DNA of 35,846 bases from Flavobacteriaceae bacterium UBA6231 (lineage in GTDB: Bacteria; Bacteroidota; Bacteroidia; Flavobacteriales; Flavobacteriaceae), in the NCBI GenBank assembly GCA_002441545.1, contig DJWL01000096.1:1-35846 (forward strand), written 5' to 3'. The notes beneath the pieces were generated by a model. It did not search any database, was not told the origin of the DNA, and was given only the letters and a program-made list of their open reading frames with translations. This document shows positions 1 to 6,864 of this stretch, in pieces (position 1 is the first letter of the stretch; the number at the start of each line of letters is the position of its first letter). Made by a program: the position numbers and the translations under genes.

Positions 1-156
1 ATTTATTGCCGTGAGTATGTCACATTTACTGTTCTTTTTTTTAGGTGTACCCAAACTATAAGCACTACGGTAACTAAAGTCATTACTGCTGTAGATATTT
101 TCTACTTCCGAAACTTCTTTAACGAATTCTTCGAAAGTTTCTGGGAAAGTGCTCAT
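1..156 (-). CDS. Hypothetical protein, 3' end beyond window
   Basis: N-terminal 52 codons of a gene that leaves the left edge. It starts at ATG 156 behind AGGAGATTC, a good SD, and is open to position 1. The visible protein begins MSTFPETFEEFVKEVSEVEN, an acidic helix-like start, and then becomes Ser/Tyr/Lys rich. I do not recognise it. It lies downstream of the RNA ligase gene on the same strand, separated by a terminator, so it is probably a separate transcription unit. Confidence 0.6.
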   Translation of the reverse strand, partial: MSTFPETFEEFVKEVSEVENIYSSNDFSYRSAYSLGTPKKKNSKCDILTAIN

Positions 157-212
157 ATGAATCTCCTAAATGGTTAATGAATAGATTATACACAAATAAG
201 ATTTTTAATGCA

Positions 213-239
213 ATAAAAAAGGCCACATTAAGTGGCCTT
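213..239 (-). terminator. Intrinsic terminator of the RNA ligase gene
   Basis: An 8-bp GC-rich stem (219-226 with 232-239, loop 227-231) is followed on the minus strand by TTTTTTATT, directly after the RNA ligase stop codon at 244. Confidence 0.85.
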
Positions 240-243
240 ATAT

Positions 244-912
244 TTACTCCATAAAGTAGGGTTTTACTGGAGTTTTCAACGCTCCGTTTTGGCGCGCATT
301 TTTCAACCAGTGTTCCGCATCTTCTTGAACGTGTCCTTTGCGTACAAACTTCGCAACACAAGATGAGTATTCATCAAAAGTAAAAGAATCAGCGACACGA
401 ACAACAAAACCTTCAACCAAAGAAGTATCAAGGTTATTAGCGATATTTTTCAACTTATCAAGATCAAAAATATCATCATAAAGAACGTCAGGCACTGGTA
501 AGTCAAGCATTTCAGCATAAGCAATCACATCATCAAAGGATAGATAACGTTCACCATCTTCAAGTACAGCAAAAAGGTAAAAGTAGCTTTTCAAATAGCC
601 ATCAGGATAACGAATTGAGTGTTCAGCCCAAAGGTTTTCGCCAATTAGAGCAATGTTTTCTGGAATATCGTGACGAATAACCGAATGCATCTTTTTAACC
701 CAATCACGAGTAAAGTTATGACGGCTATCAATAGACCGAGCATGAGTGTAATTAGTATAAAGAGAAGTATTCTCACCATCCATTTTTACGGTAGCAATAA
801 CTCTTTTTCCTTCAAATGCCGCAAGGCTCTCGATGAGTTTGTCATCTGATTGTAATCCACCACTGAATTCGAAATGGTAGGTGCGAGGATGTTTTTTAAA
901 TGGGATGCTCAT
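244..912 (-). CDS. RNA ligase, minimal nucleotidyltransferase domain
   Basis: 222-aa ATP-dependent RNA ligase. It would seal nicked or cleaved RNA through a lysine-AMP intermediate. Seen: motif I TVKMDGEN with the likely adenylated Lys43; a motif III-like region GENLWAEHS (91-99) followed by SYFYLFAVL (109-117); motif IV VEGFVVRV (166-173) with Glu167; motif V CVAKFVRK (185-192) with Lys188. The start ATG 912 follows AAGGAATAAGAAA; a longer open frame to 972 lacks an SD. At 222 aa it is shorter than T4 Rnl2 (about 330 aa), so it is essentially the catalytic domain with little C-terminal domain. Family knowledge suggests tRNA or RNA repair during infection; the exact substrate is unknown. A cREC protein sits 3.8 kb away. 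Confidence 0.85.
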   Translation of the reverse strand: MSIPFKKHPRTYHFEFSGGLQSDDKLIESLAAFEGKRVIATVKMDGENTSLYTNYTHARSIDSRHNFTRDWVKKMHSVIRHDIPENIALIGENLWAEHSIRYPDGYLKSYFYLFAVLEDGERYLSFDDVIAYAEMLDLPVPDVLYDDIFDLDKLKNIANNLDTSLVEGFVVRVADSFTFDEYSSCVAKFVRKGHVQEDAEHWLKNARQNGALKTPVKPYFME

Positions 913-1452
913 TTTCTTATTCCTTAATGAATAACAGGAACAAAGTATATCAAAATAAAAAAAATAGATCAAGAAAAATTTAATAAAATTACATTATATT
1001 ATATGTATTAAAATTATTCTTTAAATTAAATATAAAGAATATTTATTAATTAAAAAAAATAAAATTAAACTTATACTTTAATTTATTTATATATATTTAT
1101 CATAGGACTTAAATTTTAATAATATCCTTTAATAAACATAATATATAATACTTTTAAATTAAATAAAAAAGATATTATAGTATAACTCTTAAACTAATAA
1201 TATCATATAGATATCAACACTAATAAAAGTAAATTTTTTTTTTTATTTTTTTTATATATTATAAAAGTTTATTTATAGGGAATAAACAAAAATTAATATA
1301 GGAATAGTATAACATTTAGCGTCAATAATATGCCAATCAAAATATTGACACTTAATATTTATGTAGTTATCCTAAACGAAATGGAATAAAAAGTATAGTT
1401 TTTAAATCTATTTTTTTTATATAAAGAATATTTAAATAGGTCAGGAGGAATA
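913..1452. other. 540-bp extremely AT-rich intergenic region
   Basis: No gene is seen here. The tract lies between divergent genes (RNA ligase minus, cellulase plus), is almost all A/T, and contains a run of 11 or more T around 1235-1250. Only the right end (1345-1448) carries recognisable signals: a sigma70-like promoter and the cellulase SD. It could be bent or UP-element DNA, or the scar of insertion of the cellulase gene. Confidence 0.5.
1345..1373 (+). promoter_or_regulatory. Promoter of cellulase 1
   Basis: TTGACA (1345-1350), 17-bp spacer, TATCCT (1368-1373), 79 bp before the ATG. The second cellulase has the same arrangement (TTGACA, 17 bp, TATTCT). Confidence 0.65.
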
Positions 1453-3453
1453 ATGTCTATTTTAAGAAGTTTAACTAATAAAATAACAATGGTGACAGCA
1501 ATAGCTGCAATCACTGGATTGTCATATACTCAGAATTCAAATGCATCAGTAGAGATGATGGGTCTAAATTTATCAGCCGCCGGTTTTGGAACAACAGTTC
1601 TACCGGGTAAATTAAATACAAATTACACTTACCCTACAGAAAATTACTTCCAGAATTGGAGTTCGAAGGGAGTAAAATTAATAAGATTCCCTATCACTTG
1701 GGAAAGAATGCAAACATCTTTGAATGCAGATTTAGATAGAGATCAAGTAAAGTTGTTATTACAGACATTAAATTATGCAAAGAAGTATAATATGCAAATA
1801 ATTATAGATGTTCATAACTATGGGAGGTATTATGGAAAAATAATAGGAAAAGACATTCCATATACAGGATATTCAACTTTTATACAAAAATTAGTTATGG
1901 AATTTAACCATCATCCCTCTATTCTAGGTTGGGATATAATGAATGAACCATATGGAATGCCTACTGGAAATTGGCCTAAAGCAGCACAGCTAGGAATTGA
2001 TGCCGTAAGATCATATGATAAAAAAAGACCAATATTTATAGAAGGAGAAGCCTATTCAACAGCAAGCCGTTGGAAAATATTTAGTGATGGATTAAAGAAC
2101 TTAAAAGATCCATATAATAATTTAGTTTTTTCTGCCCATATTTATTTTGATAGCAATGAAAGTGGTGTATATGCTCCACAAGATATGAGCAAGGTACATG
2201 CCAATTTAGGAATTGAAAAAGTCAAACCTTTCGTAGATTGGTTAAAAGAGAATAATCTAAGAGGTTATATAGGAGAAATGGGAATACCAGATGATAATCC
2301 AATTTGGAATGTTGTAATGGATAATACATTAAAGTACTTAAGTGATCAATGTATCCCTACAACTTATTGGGCGGCAGGTCCGTGGTGGGGTAGCTATAAG
2401 TTAGCGGTTGAACCTATAAATGGAAAAGATAGACCTCAATGGCCAACTATTAAAAAGTATGTTGGAAAAACTTGTGACGATTTTGGACCAGTAAAATCAA
2501 TGAATCCGTCACCAATCAAACCACCAGTTGTTCAGCCACCAATAACAACACCAAATAGTGGCTCCAATATAAATAACTTCACTAATAATGATTGGGATCG
2601 AGGAATATGGAGAAAATCTGCTGGCTTTACAATTCCTGCTAGTGTAAAAAATAAATCAGACTTTGTTAAGGGGGCAACAGTAAAATTGGCTGATGGTCAA
2701 ACAAGGAAAATTACAGCAGTATATGTAAATGGAGCTAATATGAGTGTTTATTTGGAAGGTTCTACATTAAATGCTTCTAATGTTGGTTATCCAAAAAATA
2801 TAGAAATAGTAGGAAATAATAATAGTGCTCCAACACCGAATCCGAATCCAACACCTAGTAAGCCAATAAATGATAAGATAGTGGCAACTTCAGTAATAAA
2901 TAATTTTACAAATAATGATTGGAATAGAGGAATGTGGAGGAAATCTGCTGGATTTACAATTCCTAATAATGAAATAAATAGAACTCATTTTAAGAAAGGA
3001 AATCTTGTGAAATTTGCTGACGGTCAAGTAAGAAAGATTACTGCATCTTATTCTGTAGGATCTAACATAAGCGTATATTTAGAGGGTTCAGCTTTGGATG
3101 CCTATAAAACAGGGTATCCAAATAAAGTTCAGATAATAAATGAAAATGTACAAGAAACAAAACCTACACCACCAAATAATAGTGTAATAGAAGTTCAGTC
3201 TACTATTAATAACTTTACAAATAATGACTGGAATAAAGGGATATATAGAAAGAATCCCGGTTTTTCTATTCCAACAAATATAACTAATAAATCTATTTTT
3301 AAAGTTGGAGCAAAAGTTAAGTTTGCAAATAACGAAGTAAGAACTATAAAACAAATTTACATAGTTAACAATAATATGAGTGTATATGTAGATGGTTCTT
3401 CACTAGATGGAAATAGAGTAGGTTATCCCAATAAAGTTGCTGTCGTACAATAA
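1453..3453 (+). CDS. Secreted GH5 endoglucanase (cellulase) with three C-terminal repeat modules
   Basis: 666 aa. A Sec-type signal peptide (basic Lys10, hydrophobic 11-23, probable cleavage after the Ala at ~31) precedes a GH5 retaining beta-1,4-glucanase domain at ~33-345. Landmarks: LIRFP (Arg78), DVHNYGRYY (His121-Asn122), acid/base Glu165 in DIMNEP, His229 in SAHIYFD, nucleophile Glu275 in GYIGEMG, and Trp311/Trp312 in AAGPWWG. A Pro/Thr/Asn linker leads to three ~81-aa modules at 373-453, 483-563 and 585-665, joined by Pro/Asn linkers. Start at ATG 1453 behind AGGAGG. The DNA is very AT-rich and Arg is almost always AGA, unlike most neighbouring minus-strand genes, which suggests separate acquisition. 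It is paralogous to the gene at 26698. A signal peptide and the absence of tail genes nearby argue for secretion from the infected cell rather than a virion part. Likely target: bacterial or plant cellulose. Confidence 0.88.
   Translation: MSILRSLTNKITMVTAIAAITGLSYTQNSNASVEMMGLNLSAAGFGTTVLPGKLNTNYTYPTENYFQNWSSKGVKLIRFPITWERMQTSLNADLDRDQVKLLLQTLNYAKKYNMQIIIDVHNYGRYYGKIIGKDIPYTGYSTFIQKLVMEFNHHPSILGWDIMNEPYGMPTGNWPKAAQLGIDAVRSYDKKRPIFIEGEAYSTASRWKIFSDGLKNLKDPYNNLVFSAHIYFDSNESGVYAPQDMSKVHANLGIEKVKPFVDWLKENNLRGYIGEMGIPDDNPIWNVVMDNTLKYLSDQCIPTTYWAAGPWWGSYKLAVEPINGKDRPQWPTIKKYVGKTCDDFGPVKSMNPSPIKPPVVQPPITTPNSGSNINNFTNNDWDRGIWRKSAGFTIPASVKNKSDFVKGATVKLADGQTRKITAVYVNGANMSVYLEGSTLNASNVGYPKNIEIVGNNNSAPTPNPNPTPSKPINDKIVATSVINNFTNNDWNRGMWRKSAGFTIPNNEINRTHFKKGNLVKFADGQVRKITASYSVGSNISVYLEGSALDAYKTGYPNKVQIINENVQETKPTPPNNSVIEVQSTINNFTNNDWNKGIYRKNPGFSIPTNITNKSIFKVGAKVKFANNEVRTIKQIYIVNNNMSVYVDGSSLDGNRVGYPNKVAVVQ
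2569..3447 (+). repeat. Three tandem ~81-aa C-terminal modules of cellulase 1
   Basis: Each copy starts with INNFTNNDW, then G-[IM]-[WY]-R-K, GF-[TS]-IP, a VK-[LF]-A segment followed by R-[KT]-I, then [MI]SVY-[LV]-[ED]-GS and ends VGYP or TGYP. Copies are protein residues 373-453, 483-563 and 585-665. The pattern suggests a small beta-rich domain, perhaps carbohydrate-binding or surface-anchoring. I cannot assign it to a CBM family. Confidence 0.75.
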
Positions 3454-3454
3454 A

Positions 3455-3482
3455 AAGAAGACCTTGAAAAAGGTCTTTTTTA
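3455..3482. terminator. Bidirectional terminator between convergent genes
   Basis: 8-bp stem AAGACCTT / AAGGTCTT (3458-3465, 3470-3477) with a GAAA tetraloop, flanked by A and T tracts. It serves cellulase 1 (plus) and the SLOG-like gene (minus). Confidence 0.85.
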
Positions 3483-4010
3483 TTTGAGTAATTCAACATA
3501 AGACATAACATTTTCAATTACATCATCAACTGATTGTGTAATATCGACACCCTCTGCATTACGCTGCAAATATCCATTTGGTAATGTCATAACTGTTTCA
3601 ATGCCAAGAACCTCACCTACAACACCACCTGCAAGATCAACACCTGTTTGACCACCTGAAATGATTGACTGTAAAGGCCAATGTTTATGAACAAGCGAAA
3701 TAACATCAAATACCCACTGATTAAGGCTCTCTTGTGTCCAACCTTTTTTCACCAAACTATAAATTCCGTTACCGGCAACATTGAGTTTTTTGACATTGTG
3801 ATGTTTGCAGGCTTTATAAAGTCTACGAGCCGCAACAATTGGGTCCATTGATAGTGGGACTGCTACATATTTCTCTTTGGCAGCTTTCTGTGTTAGTCGT
3901 TCGCCCGCTGTATTAAAGTCAATCGCAAAGGCAACCGTCAAATCGGCTGTGCCAGCGTTGTGATAAGTGCGAGGTGCATAACTGGAAGAACTGTGTTCAA
4001 TAATAAGCAT
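3480..4010 (-). CDS. SLOG/YpsA-like nucleotide-binding Rossmann protein
   Basis: 176 aa. The C-terminal half has NVAGNGIY (77-84) and the glycine-rich SGGQTGVD (118-125), the signature of SLOG/molybdenum-carrier-like proteins that bind nucleotides or nucleotide-derived ligands. The N-terminal part (TVAFAIDFNTAGERLT, 25-40) matches a widespread phage and bacterial family from memory. Function is unproven; SLOG proteins are often ligand sensors or nucleotide-processing enzymes. Start: ATG 4010 with AGGAG five bases upstream; an in-frame GTG at 4016 overlaps the SD and is rejected. It lies between the terminator shared with cellulase 1 and a membrane-protein gene. A TATAAT-like box is at 4035-4040. 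Confidence 0.7.
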   Translation of the reverse strand: MLIIEHSSSSYAPRTYHNAGTADLTVAFAIDFNTAGERLTQKAAKEKYVAVPLSMDPIVAARRLYKACKHHNVKKLNVAGNGIYSLVKKGWTQESLNQWVFDVISLVHKHWPLQSIISGGQTGVDLAGGVVGEVLGIETVMTLPNGYLQRNAEGVDITQSVDDVIENVMSYVELLK

Positions 4011-4070
4011 ACCCACTCCTTTGTTGATAAAGTCATTATATCATATTATCGCCAAAAGATGGAAATTAAT

Positions 4071-4679
4071 TTAAGTATTGTACATTTCAACAATCTGAAA
4101 ATCACCCGCCATAAACTCAGAAATGTCTTTTTGAATCAATTCTTCATATTTTTTTCGATTATCTCTGATGTCATAAAGTGTTATTTTACTATCTTTTATC
4201 TGAAGACTTGAGTTGATTTCCCAATCATTATAATGACAAAAAGCTTTATTATTAATAAAGTCCAGTAGAAGATAATATTTATCAGCTTTAATTCCATAGT
4301 CTTCAACATTTAGAGGAAATGGAATTACTTGAAAAACAAACTTATTAAGAACAACCATTAATGGGATAAAGAATAACATAAAGGAAAGAGGTATAGCCAA
4401 TTCTATGTCATCTTGTACAGTTGTTCCCCATATAGTAAAAGCAAGAAGAATGAAAGGAAGTATAAAAAAATAGACAGTATAAAATTTAGTTGAAATATAT
4501 ATTTTAAATTTTTTAAGAGAATGCTCCATAATATAAGTAGTTAAAACCAAACAGGAGCAAGGAATAATTGCAATAGATGGCTTAACAAACATATAGGCGA
4601 AAGCAATCACAAGAGCAGAAATTGTAGCAAATTTCATAGAAAAGATTAATCTTTCCGTTCTCTTTTTTTCAAGTTGCAT
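4071..4679 (-). CDS. Four-helix membrane protein, unknown function
   Basis: 202 aa. Hydrophobic segments at about 12-32, 35-51, 66-85 and 94-112 predict four membrane spans, followed by a ~85-aa soluble C-terminal domain ending in IVEMYNT. I recognise no family. The start ATG 4679 has only a weak SD (GGGGTC), so initiation is less certain than for its neighbours. It sits between the SLOG-like gene and the cREC gene, all on minus. Confidence 0.6.
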   Translation of the reverse strand: MQLEKKRTERLIFSMKFATISALVIAFAYMFVKPSIAIIPCSCLVLTTYIMEHSLKKFKIYISTKFYTVYFFILPFILLAFTIWGTTVQDDIELAIPLSFMLFFIPLMVVLNKFVFQVIPFPLNVEDYGIKADKYYLLLDFINNKAFCHYNDWEINSSLQIKDSKITLYDIRDNRKKYEELIQKDISEFMAGDFQIVEMYNT

Positions 4680-4714
4680 AAAATAATGACCCCATTTAAG
4701 ATGGAGCCATTATA

Positions 4715-5098
4715 TCACTGGCGACTAAGGAAGTCCATAAAGTTGTTAAGAAGAATCTTAATTTCAGGACCAGCAATGGAATTTGCACTGTGTACAAAAA
4801 AGGTAAAGTTGACAGGGATGGTATATTTTTCATCCAAAACAGATTCAACAATCCAGTGAGCAAAATCAATCCCTTCTTTCAAGGCATTCCCATTACTGTC
4901 CTGACCAAGATCATTATCAAAGGAAATGTAGTAAGGCAAATAACCTTTTGATTCAATCAATTCAACAGCAGCTTCCATTGTTCTGCAAATATGGAAATCT
5001 TCCATAAAATTCTCATAATGTTCCCCATTATACGGATAAACCATATCGACTGTGCGGAGATCATCAAGAAAAATACTGTATGGAATTTGAATGCTCAT
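4715..5098 (-). CDS. cREC: cyclic-phosphate-processing receiver-domain protein
   Basis: 127 aa, nearly all one domain. Seen: IFLDDLR (9-15) with the acidic pair Asp12/Asp13; ISFDNDLG (58-65) with Asp61 and Asp63; GIDFAHWIV (76-84); and FVHSANSIAG (101-110) with His103 and Asn106. This arrangement matches the cREC family, a receiver-like fold predicted from genomic associations to act on cyclic phosphates in RNA repair. An RNA ligase in the same window agrees with that role. Start ATG 5098 behind AAGGATTATTT. The biochemical role is family-level inference; the family assignment rests on motif recognition alone. Confidence 0.7.
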   Translation of the reverse strand: MSIQIPYSIFLDDLRTVDMVYPYNGEHYENFMEDFHICRTMEAAVELIESKGYLPYYISFDNDLGQDSNGNALKEGIDFAHWIVESVLDEKYTIPVNFTFFVHSANSIAGPEIKILLNNFMDFLSRQ

Positions 5099-5119
5099 AA
5101 ATAATCCTTAAATGAAAGA

Positions 5120-5141
5120 AAGGCTATTTTAACATAGCCTT
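5120..5141 (-). terminator. Hairpin between tRNA-Leu region and cREC gene
   Basis: Perfect 8-bp stem AAGGCTAT / ATAGCCTT with a 6-nt loop, followed on minus by TTTCTTTC. The T tract is imperfect, so termination may be partial. Confidence 0.55.
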
Positions 5142-5280
5142 ACAGATAAAACAATTGCTAGTTAGCCATATTTTGCTTTGACTTACCGAGTATAAGAGCG
5201 ATGGCGTTTATAGATTTCAGTAGCTTGTTCTTCGGTGATAGGAACAAATTTTATCAATAAAAACCTATTGCTTTTTGATT
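5142..5280 (-). other. Intergenic spacer 3' of tRNA-Leu, possible 24-codon ORF
   Basis: No firm gene. A short minus-strand frame (TTG 5257 to stop 5183) would encode a peptide ending EEQATEIYKRHRSYTR, which looks protein-like, but the SD (AGG only) and the start codon are poor. It may be a gene remnant or the processed trailer of the tRNA transcript. Confidence 0.2.
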
Positions 5281-5364
5281 TGGTGCCCAAGGTCGGACTC
5301 GAACCGACACTCCTTACGGAAGGGGATTTTAAGTCCCCCGTGTCTACCATTTCACCACTCGGGC
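5281..5364 (-). tRNA. tRNA-Leu(UAA), copy 1
   Basis: 84 nt with encoded CCA. The acceptor stem GCCCGAG pairs with CTTGGGC (one G-T). Anticodon stem GGGGA/TCCCC holds the loop CTTAAAA (anticodon TAA). A long variable arm and the T-arm GGTTCGAGTCC are typical of tRNA-Leu. It decodes UUA, common in this AT-rich DNA. A second tRNA-Leu(UAA) is at 20604. Confidence 0.95.
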
Positions 5365-5379
5365 TTTTTGTATGGGATA

Positions 5380-5408
5380 ATTATACCTATTTACCAAGTA
5401 TAAATCAA
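5380..5408 (-). promoter_or_regulatory. Promoter of tRNA-Leu copy 1
   Basis: Minus-strand TTGATT (5403-5408), 17-bp spacer, TATAAT (5380-5385), 15 bp before the tRNA 5' end. The -35 overlaps the last codons of the upstream gene. Confidence 0.7.
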
Positions 5409-5812
5409 TGATTCACTTTAATAAAAGGGCCATTTTCATTATAAAGTTTAGTGACAGCTACAACCATTCCGGTAGTTGGAGAGACAGAGTAAGCTACCAT
5501 TTTTGGATTAGAAAGATTATTGACGACCGTATCAAACTGGCGTTCCACAATTTTGGTCAAGAAACCATCAGCATTAAGATGTACAGCATTGTTGAAATCT
5601 TTATCACCGCGCTTCATCGATACAACACCTTTCTTGCCCATTACAGTAGTGCAGAAATAAGCTTTATCGGAATTGGTGAAGAATGGAATGAATTGTGCGT
5701 TAACGCCTGACTTATCAAGCATACCTGCAAGTGTTTCAAAACGAGAAAGAGCATTGAAAAGGCTGGAAACATTCTTTTCAACTTTAACTTCGGGAGAGAA
5801 ATCGTTGCTCAT
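5405..5812 (-). CDS. Hypothetical phage protein, 135 aa
   Basis: Not recognised. It starts MSNDFSPEVKVEKNVSSLF and looks like a soluble alpha/beta protein (FIPFFTNSDKAYFCTTVMG, 41-59; MVAYSVSPTTGMVVAVTKLY, 105-124). Start ATG 5812 has AAGGTG eight bases upstream and its own promoter at 5846-5874. It directly precedes tRNA-Leu copy 1 on the same strand. Confidence 0.7.
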   Translation of the reverse strand: MSNDFSPEVKVEKNVSSLFNALSRFETLAGMLDKSGVNAQFIPFFTNSDKAYFCTTVMGKKGVVSMKRGDKDFNNAVHLNADGFLTKIVERQFDTVVNNLSNPKMVAYSVSPTTGMVVAVTKLYNENGPFIKVNH

Positions 5813-5845
5813 AGCTGAATCACCTTGATTGCTGAATATGGTGCT

Positions 5846-5874
5846 ATTATACCATAAACAATGTGATTATCCAA
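5846..5874 (-). promoter_or_regulatory. Promoter of the 5405-5812 gene
   Basis: TTGGAT (5869-5874), 17 bp, TATAAT (5846-5851) on minus, 34 bp before the start codon. Confidence 0.7.
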
Positions 5875-5995
5875 GAAAAACCTGAATAAAGAAAATTGGT
5901 GGTGCGTATGGAATTGTACCCCAGACGTTGTATCCCGGCTTTTATAGTTCCCGCACCTCAGAACCACCGGCGTCTTCTTTCGTTTGGCCAAACAT
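5867..5995 (-). pseudogene. GC-rich islet: interrupted small ORF or structured RNA
   Basis: One frame runs from ATG 5995 to stop 5867 with a single in-frame TAA at 5942-5944. It reads MFGQTKEDAGGSEVREL, stop, then a stretch containing GYNVWGTIPYAPPIFFIQVF. There is no SD. The segment is GC-richer than its surroundings, and 5'-GTGCG plus GGAA can pair with TTCC plus CGCAC across it. It could therefore be a broken small gene, a structured RNA or a decayed tRNA. I could not fit a full tRNA cloverleaf. Confidence 0.25.
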
Positions 5996-6046
5996 TTACA
6001 ACAAAGCTATATTACCAAATTTCAATTAAATTGTAAACACTTATTT

Positions 6047-6367
6047 TTAAATTCTGAGAGTGCGGCGTAATCTTTTAATTTTGTGGCCGTAACGTTCATT
6101 GAAACACAAGGTCTGTTGCCATTTCAATCCCAAATCACCTTCAACAACCAAAATATCAGGACGATCACCAACCTTAGACCAGCCATTTTCAGTCAATGTA
6201 GGTTCATAATCGAAAGCCTGCCATACACCATTAGGTTGCTGAGCAATATAAGGAAGAATTTCATCTACGTCAGAAAGAAAAACTCCAGAGTTTTCAATTT
6301 CTTTTCTATACTTTCCATTCGGCTGCTTGCAAGCATACAAAGCTGCTCTTTCTTCTTTTGTCTTCAT
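6047..6367 (-). CDS. Hypothetical protein with two QPNG motifs, 106 aa
   Basis: Start ATG 6367 behind AGGAGG with 6-nt spacing; the open frame extends upstream to 6418 without signals. The protein has QPNG at 16-19 and again near 45, and a very basic C-terminus (GHKIKRLRRTLRI). It resembles no family I can name. It lies between tRNA-Arg and the interrupted small ORF and appears to have its own promoter at 6391-6418. Confidence 0.65.
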   Translation of the reverse strand: MKTKEERAALYACKQPNGKYRKEIENSGVFLSDVDEILPYIAQQPNGVWQAFDYEPTLTENGWSKVGDRPDILVVEGDLGLKWQQTLCFNERYGHKIKRLRRTLRI

Positions 6368-6390
6368 TGAAGTCCTCCTGATGATTTTAT

Positions 6391-6418
6391 AGTATAACAA
6401 AAAAAATACCCAAAACAA
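6391..6418 (-). promoter_or_regulatory. Promoter of the 6047-6367 gene
   Basis: TTGTTT (6413-6418), 16-bp spacer, TATACT (6391-6396) on minus. Confidence 0.5.
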
Positions 6419-6440
6419 TTAAGTTGAGGTATTTTAAATT

Positions 6441-6516
6441 TGGCCCAGCCAGTAGGATTTGAACCTACGACCTACCGCTTAGAAGGCGGTTGCTCTATCC
6501 GCTGCGCTATGGCTGG
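6441..6516 (-). tRNA. tRNA-Arg(UCU), copy 1
   Basis: 76 nt with encoded CCA. Acceptor CCAGCCA/TGGCTGG, D-arm GCGCAGCGGATAGAGC, anticodon loop CTTCTAA (anticodon TCT), T-arm GTAGGTTCAAATCCTAC. It reads AGA, the dominant Arg codon of the AT-rich plus-strand genes. A second copy is at 19765. Confidence 0.95.
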
Positions 6517-6520
6517 ATAA

Positions 6521-6612
6521 TAGAGGTTAAGGCGACGATGAATTGCCATTTGATGAAAACCTTAACCCGCCTTACGGCTGAACGGTGTCCTTCCTTCATC
6601 AGCGTACCTCTA
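6521..6612 (-). ncRNA. Candidate structured RNA 5' of tRNA-Arg copy 1
   Basis: The ends pair (6521-6527 with 6606-6612, 7 bp). Inside are GGTTAAGG / CCTTAACC (6525-6532 with 6560-6567, 8 bp), a competing AAGGCG / CGCCTT (6529-6534 with 6568-6573) and a GTAA-capped GCC/GGC mini-hairpin. The stretch is GC-richer than its flanks and has no convincing ORF. It may be a stable RNA or a tRNA-processing leader. A different structured stretch occupies the same position next to tRNA-Arg copy 2. Confidence 0.35.
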
Positions 6613-6657
6613 TATAAATATTTTAAAGAGTATACCTGACTTCAAAAACATTGTTAT

Positions 6658-6864
6658 CTATAATCCCGTCTTATTTATTATAGATGGAAACTTCCAATTC
6701 ATCGATGAAATGAGCAATCCAGTAGGAAGTCTAACCACTGTAATATACCAGATTGCACCACCATTTATAAAACTAAGATAAGAAGCCAATAGTGAAAACT
6801 TCCTAAATGTTGCCCATTCAAAAGAACCTATATAAGCATTCTTTCGAAAGTTCCTCCTAATATT
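6658..6864 (-). pseudogene. Open frame without a start codon, possible gene remnant
   Basis: A 68-codon stop-free minus frame with no ATG until near its 3' end. The translation looks protein-like, with a hydrophobic tryptophan-containing middle (FINGGAIWYITVVRL) and an upstream FEWATFRKFSLLASYLS. An AGGAGG lies inside the frame but is followed only by a 3-codon ORF. It could be a remnant of a small membrane protein or a chance frame. The rest of the 6613-6960 gap holds only the element at 6861-6926. Confidence 0.2.

Noticed and set aside
3088..3354. 88-codon minus-strand frame inside cellulase 1
   Set aside because: Antisense of the repeat modules; arises from AT-rich codon bias.
1453..3453. 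Cellulase as a tail-spike depolymerase
   Set aside because: A Sec signal peptide, a private promoter, and no baseplate or tail genes nearby.
5898..5985. Additional tRNA gene
   Set aside because: GGTGCG/CGCACC ends and a CCA-like tail are present, but the span is only 61 nt and no anticodon or T arm can be folded.
5809..5991. 60-codon frame starting MAKRKKTPVVLRCG
   Set aside because: Its start is TTG with no SD, it overlaps the promoter and start of the next gene, and two other frames in the same stretch look equally protein-like.
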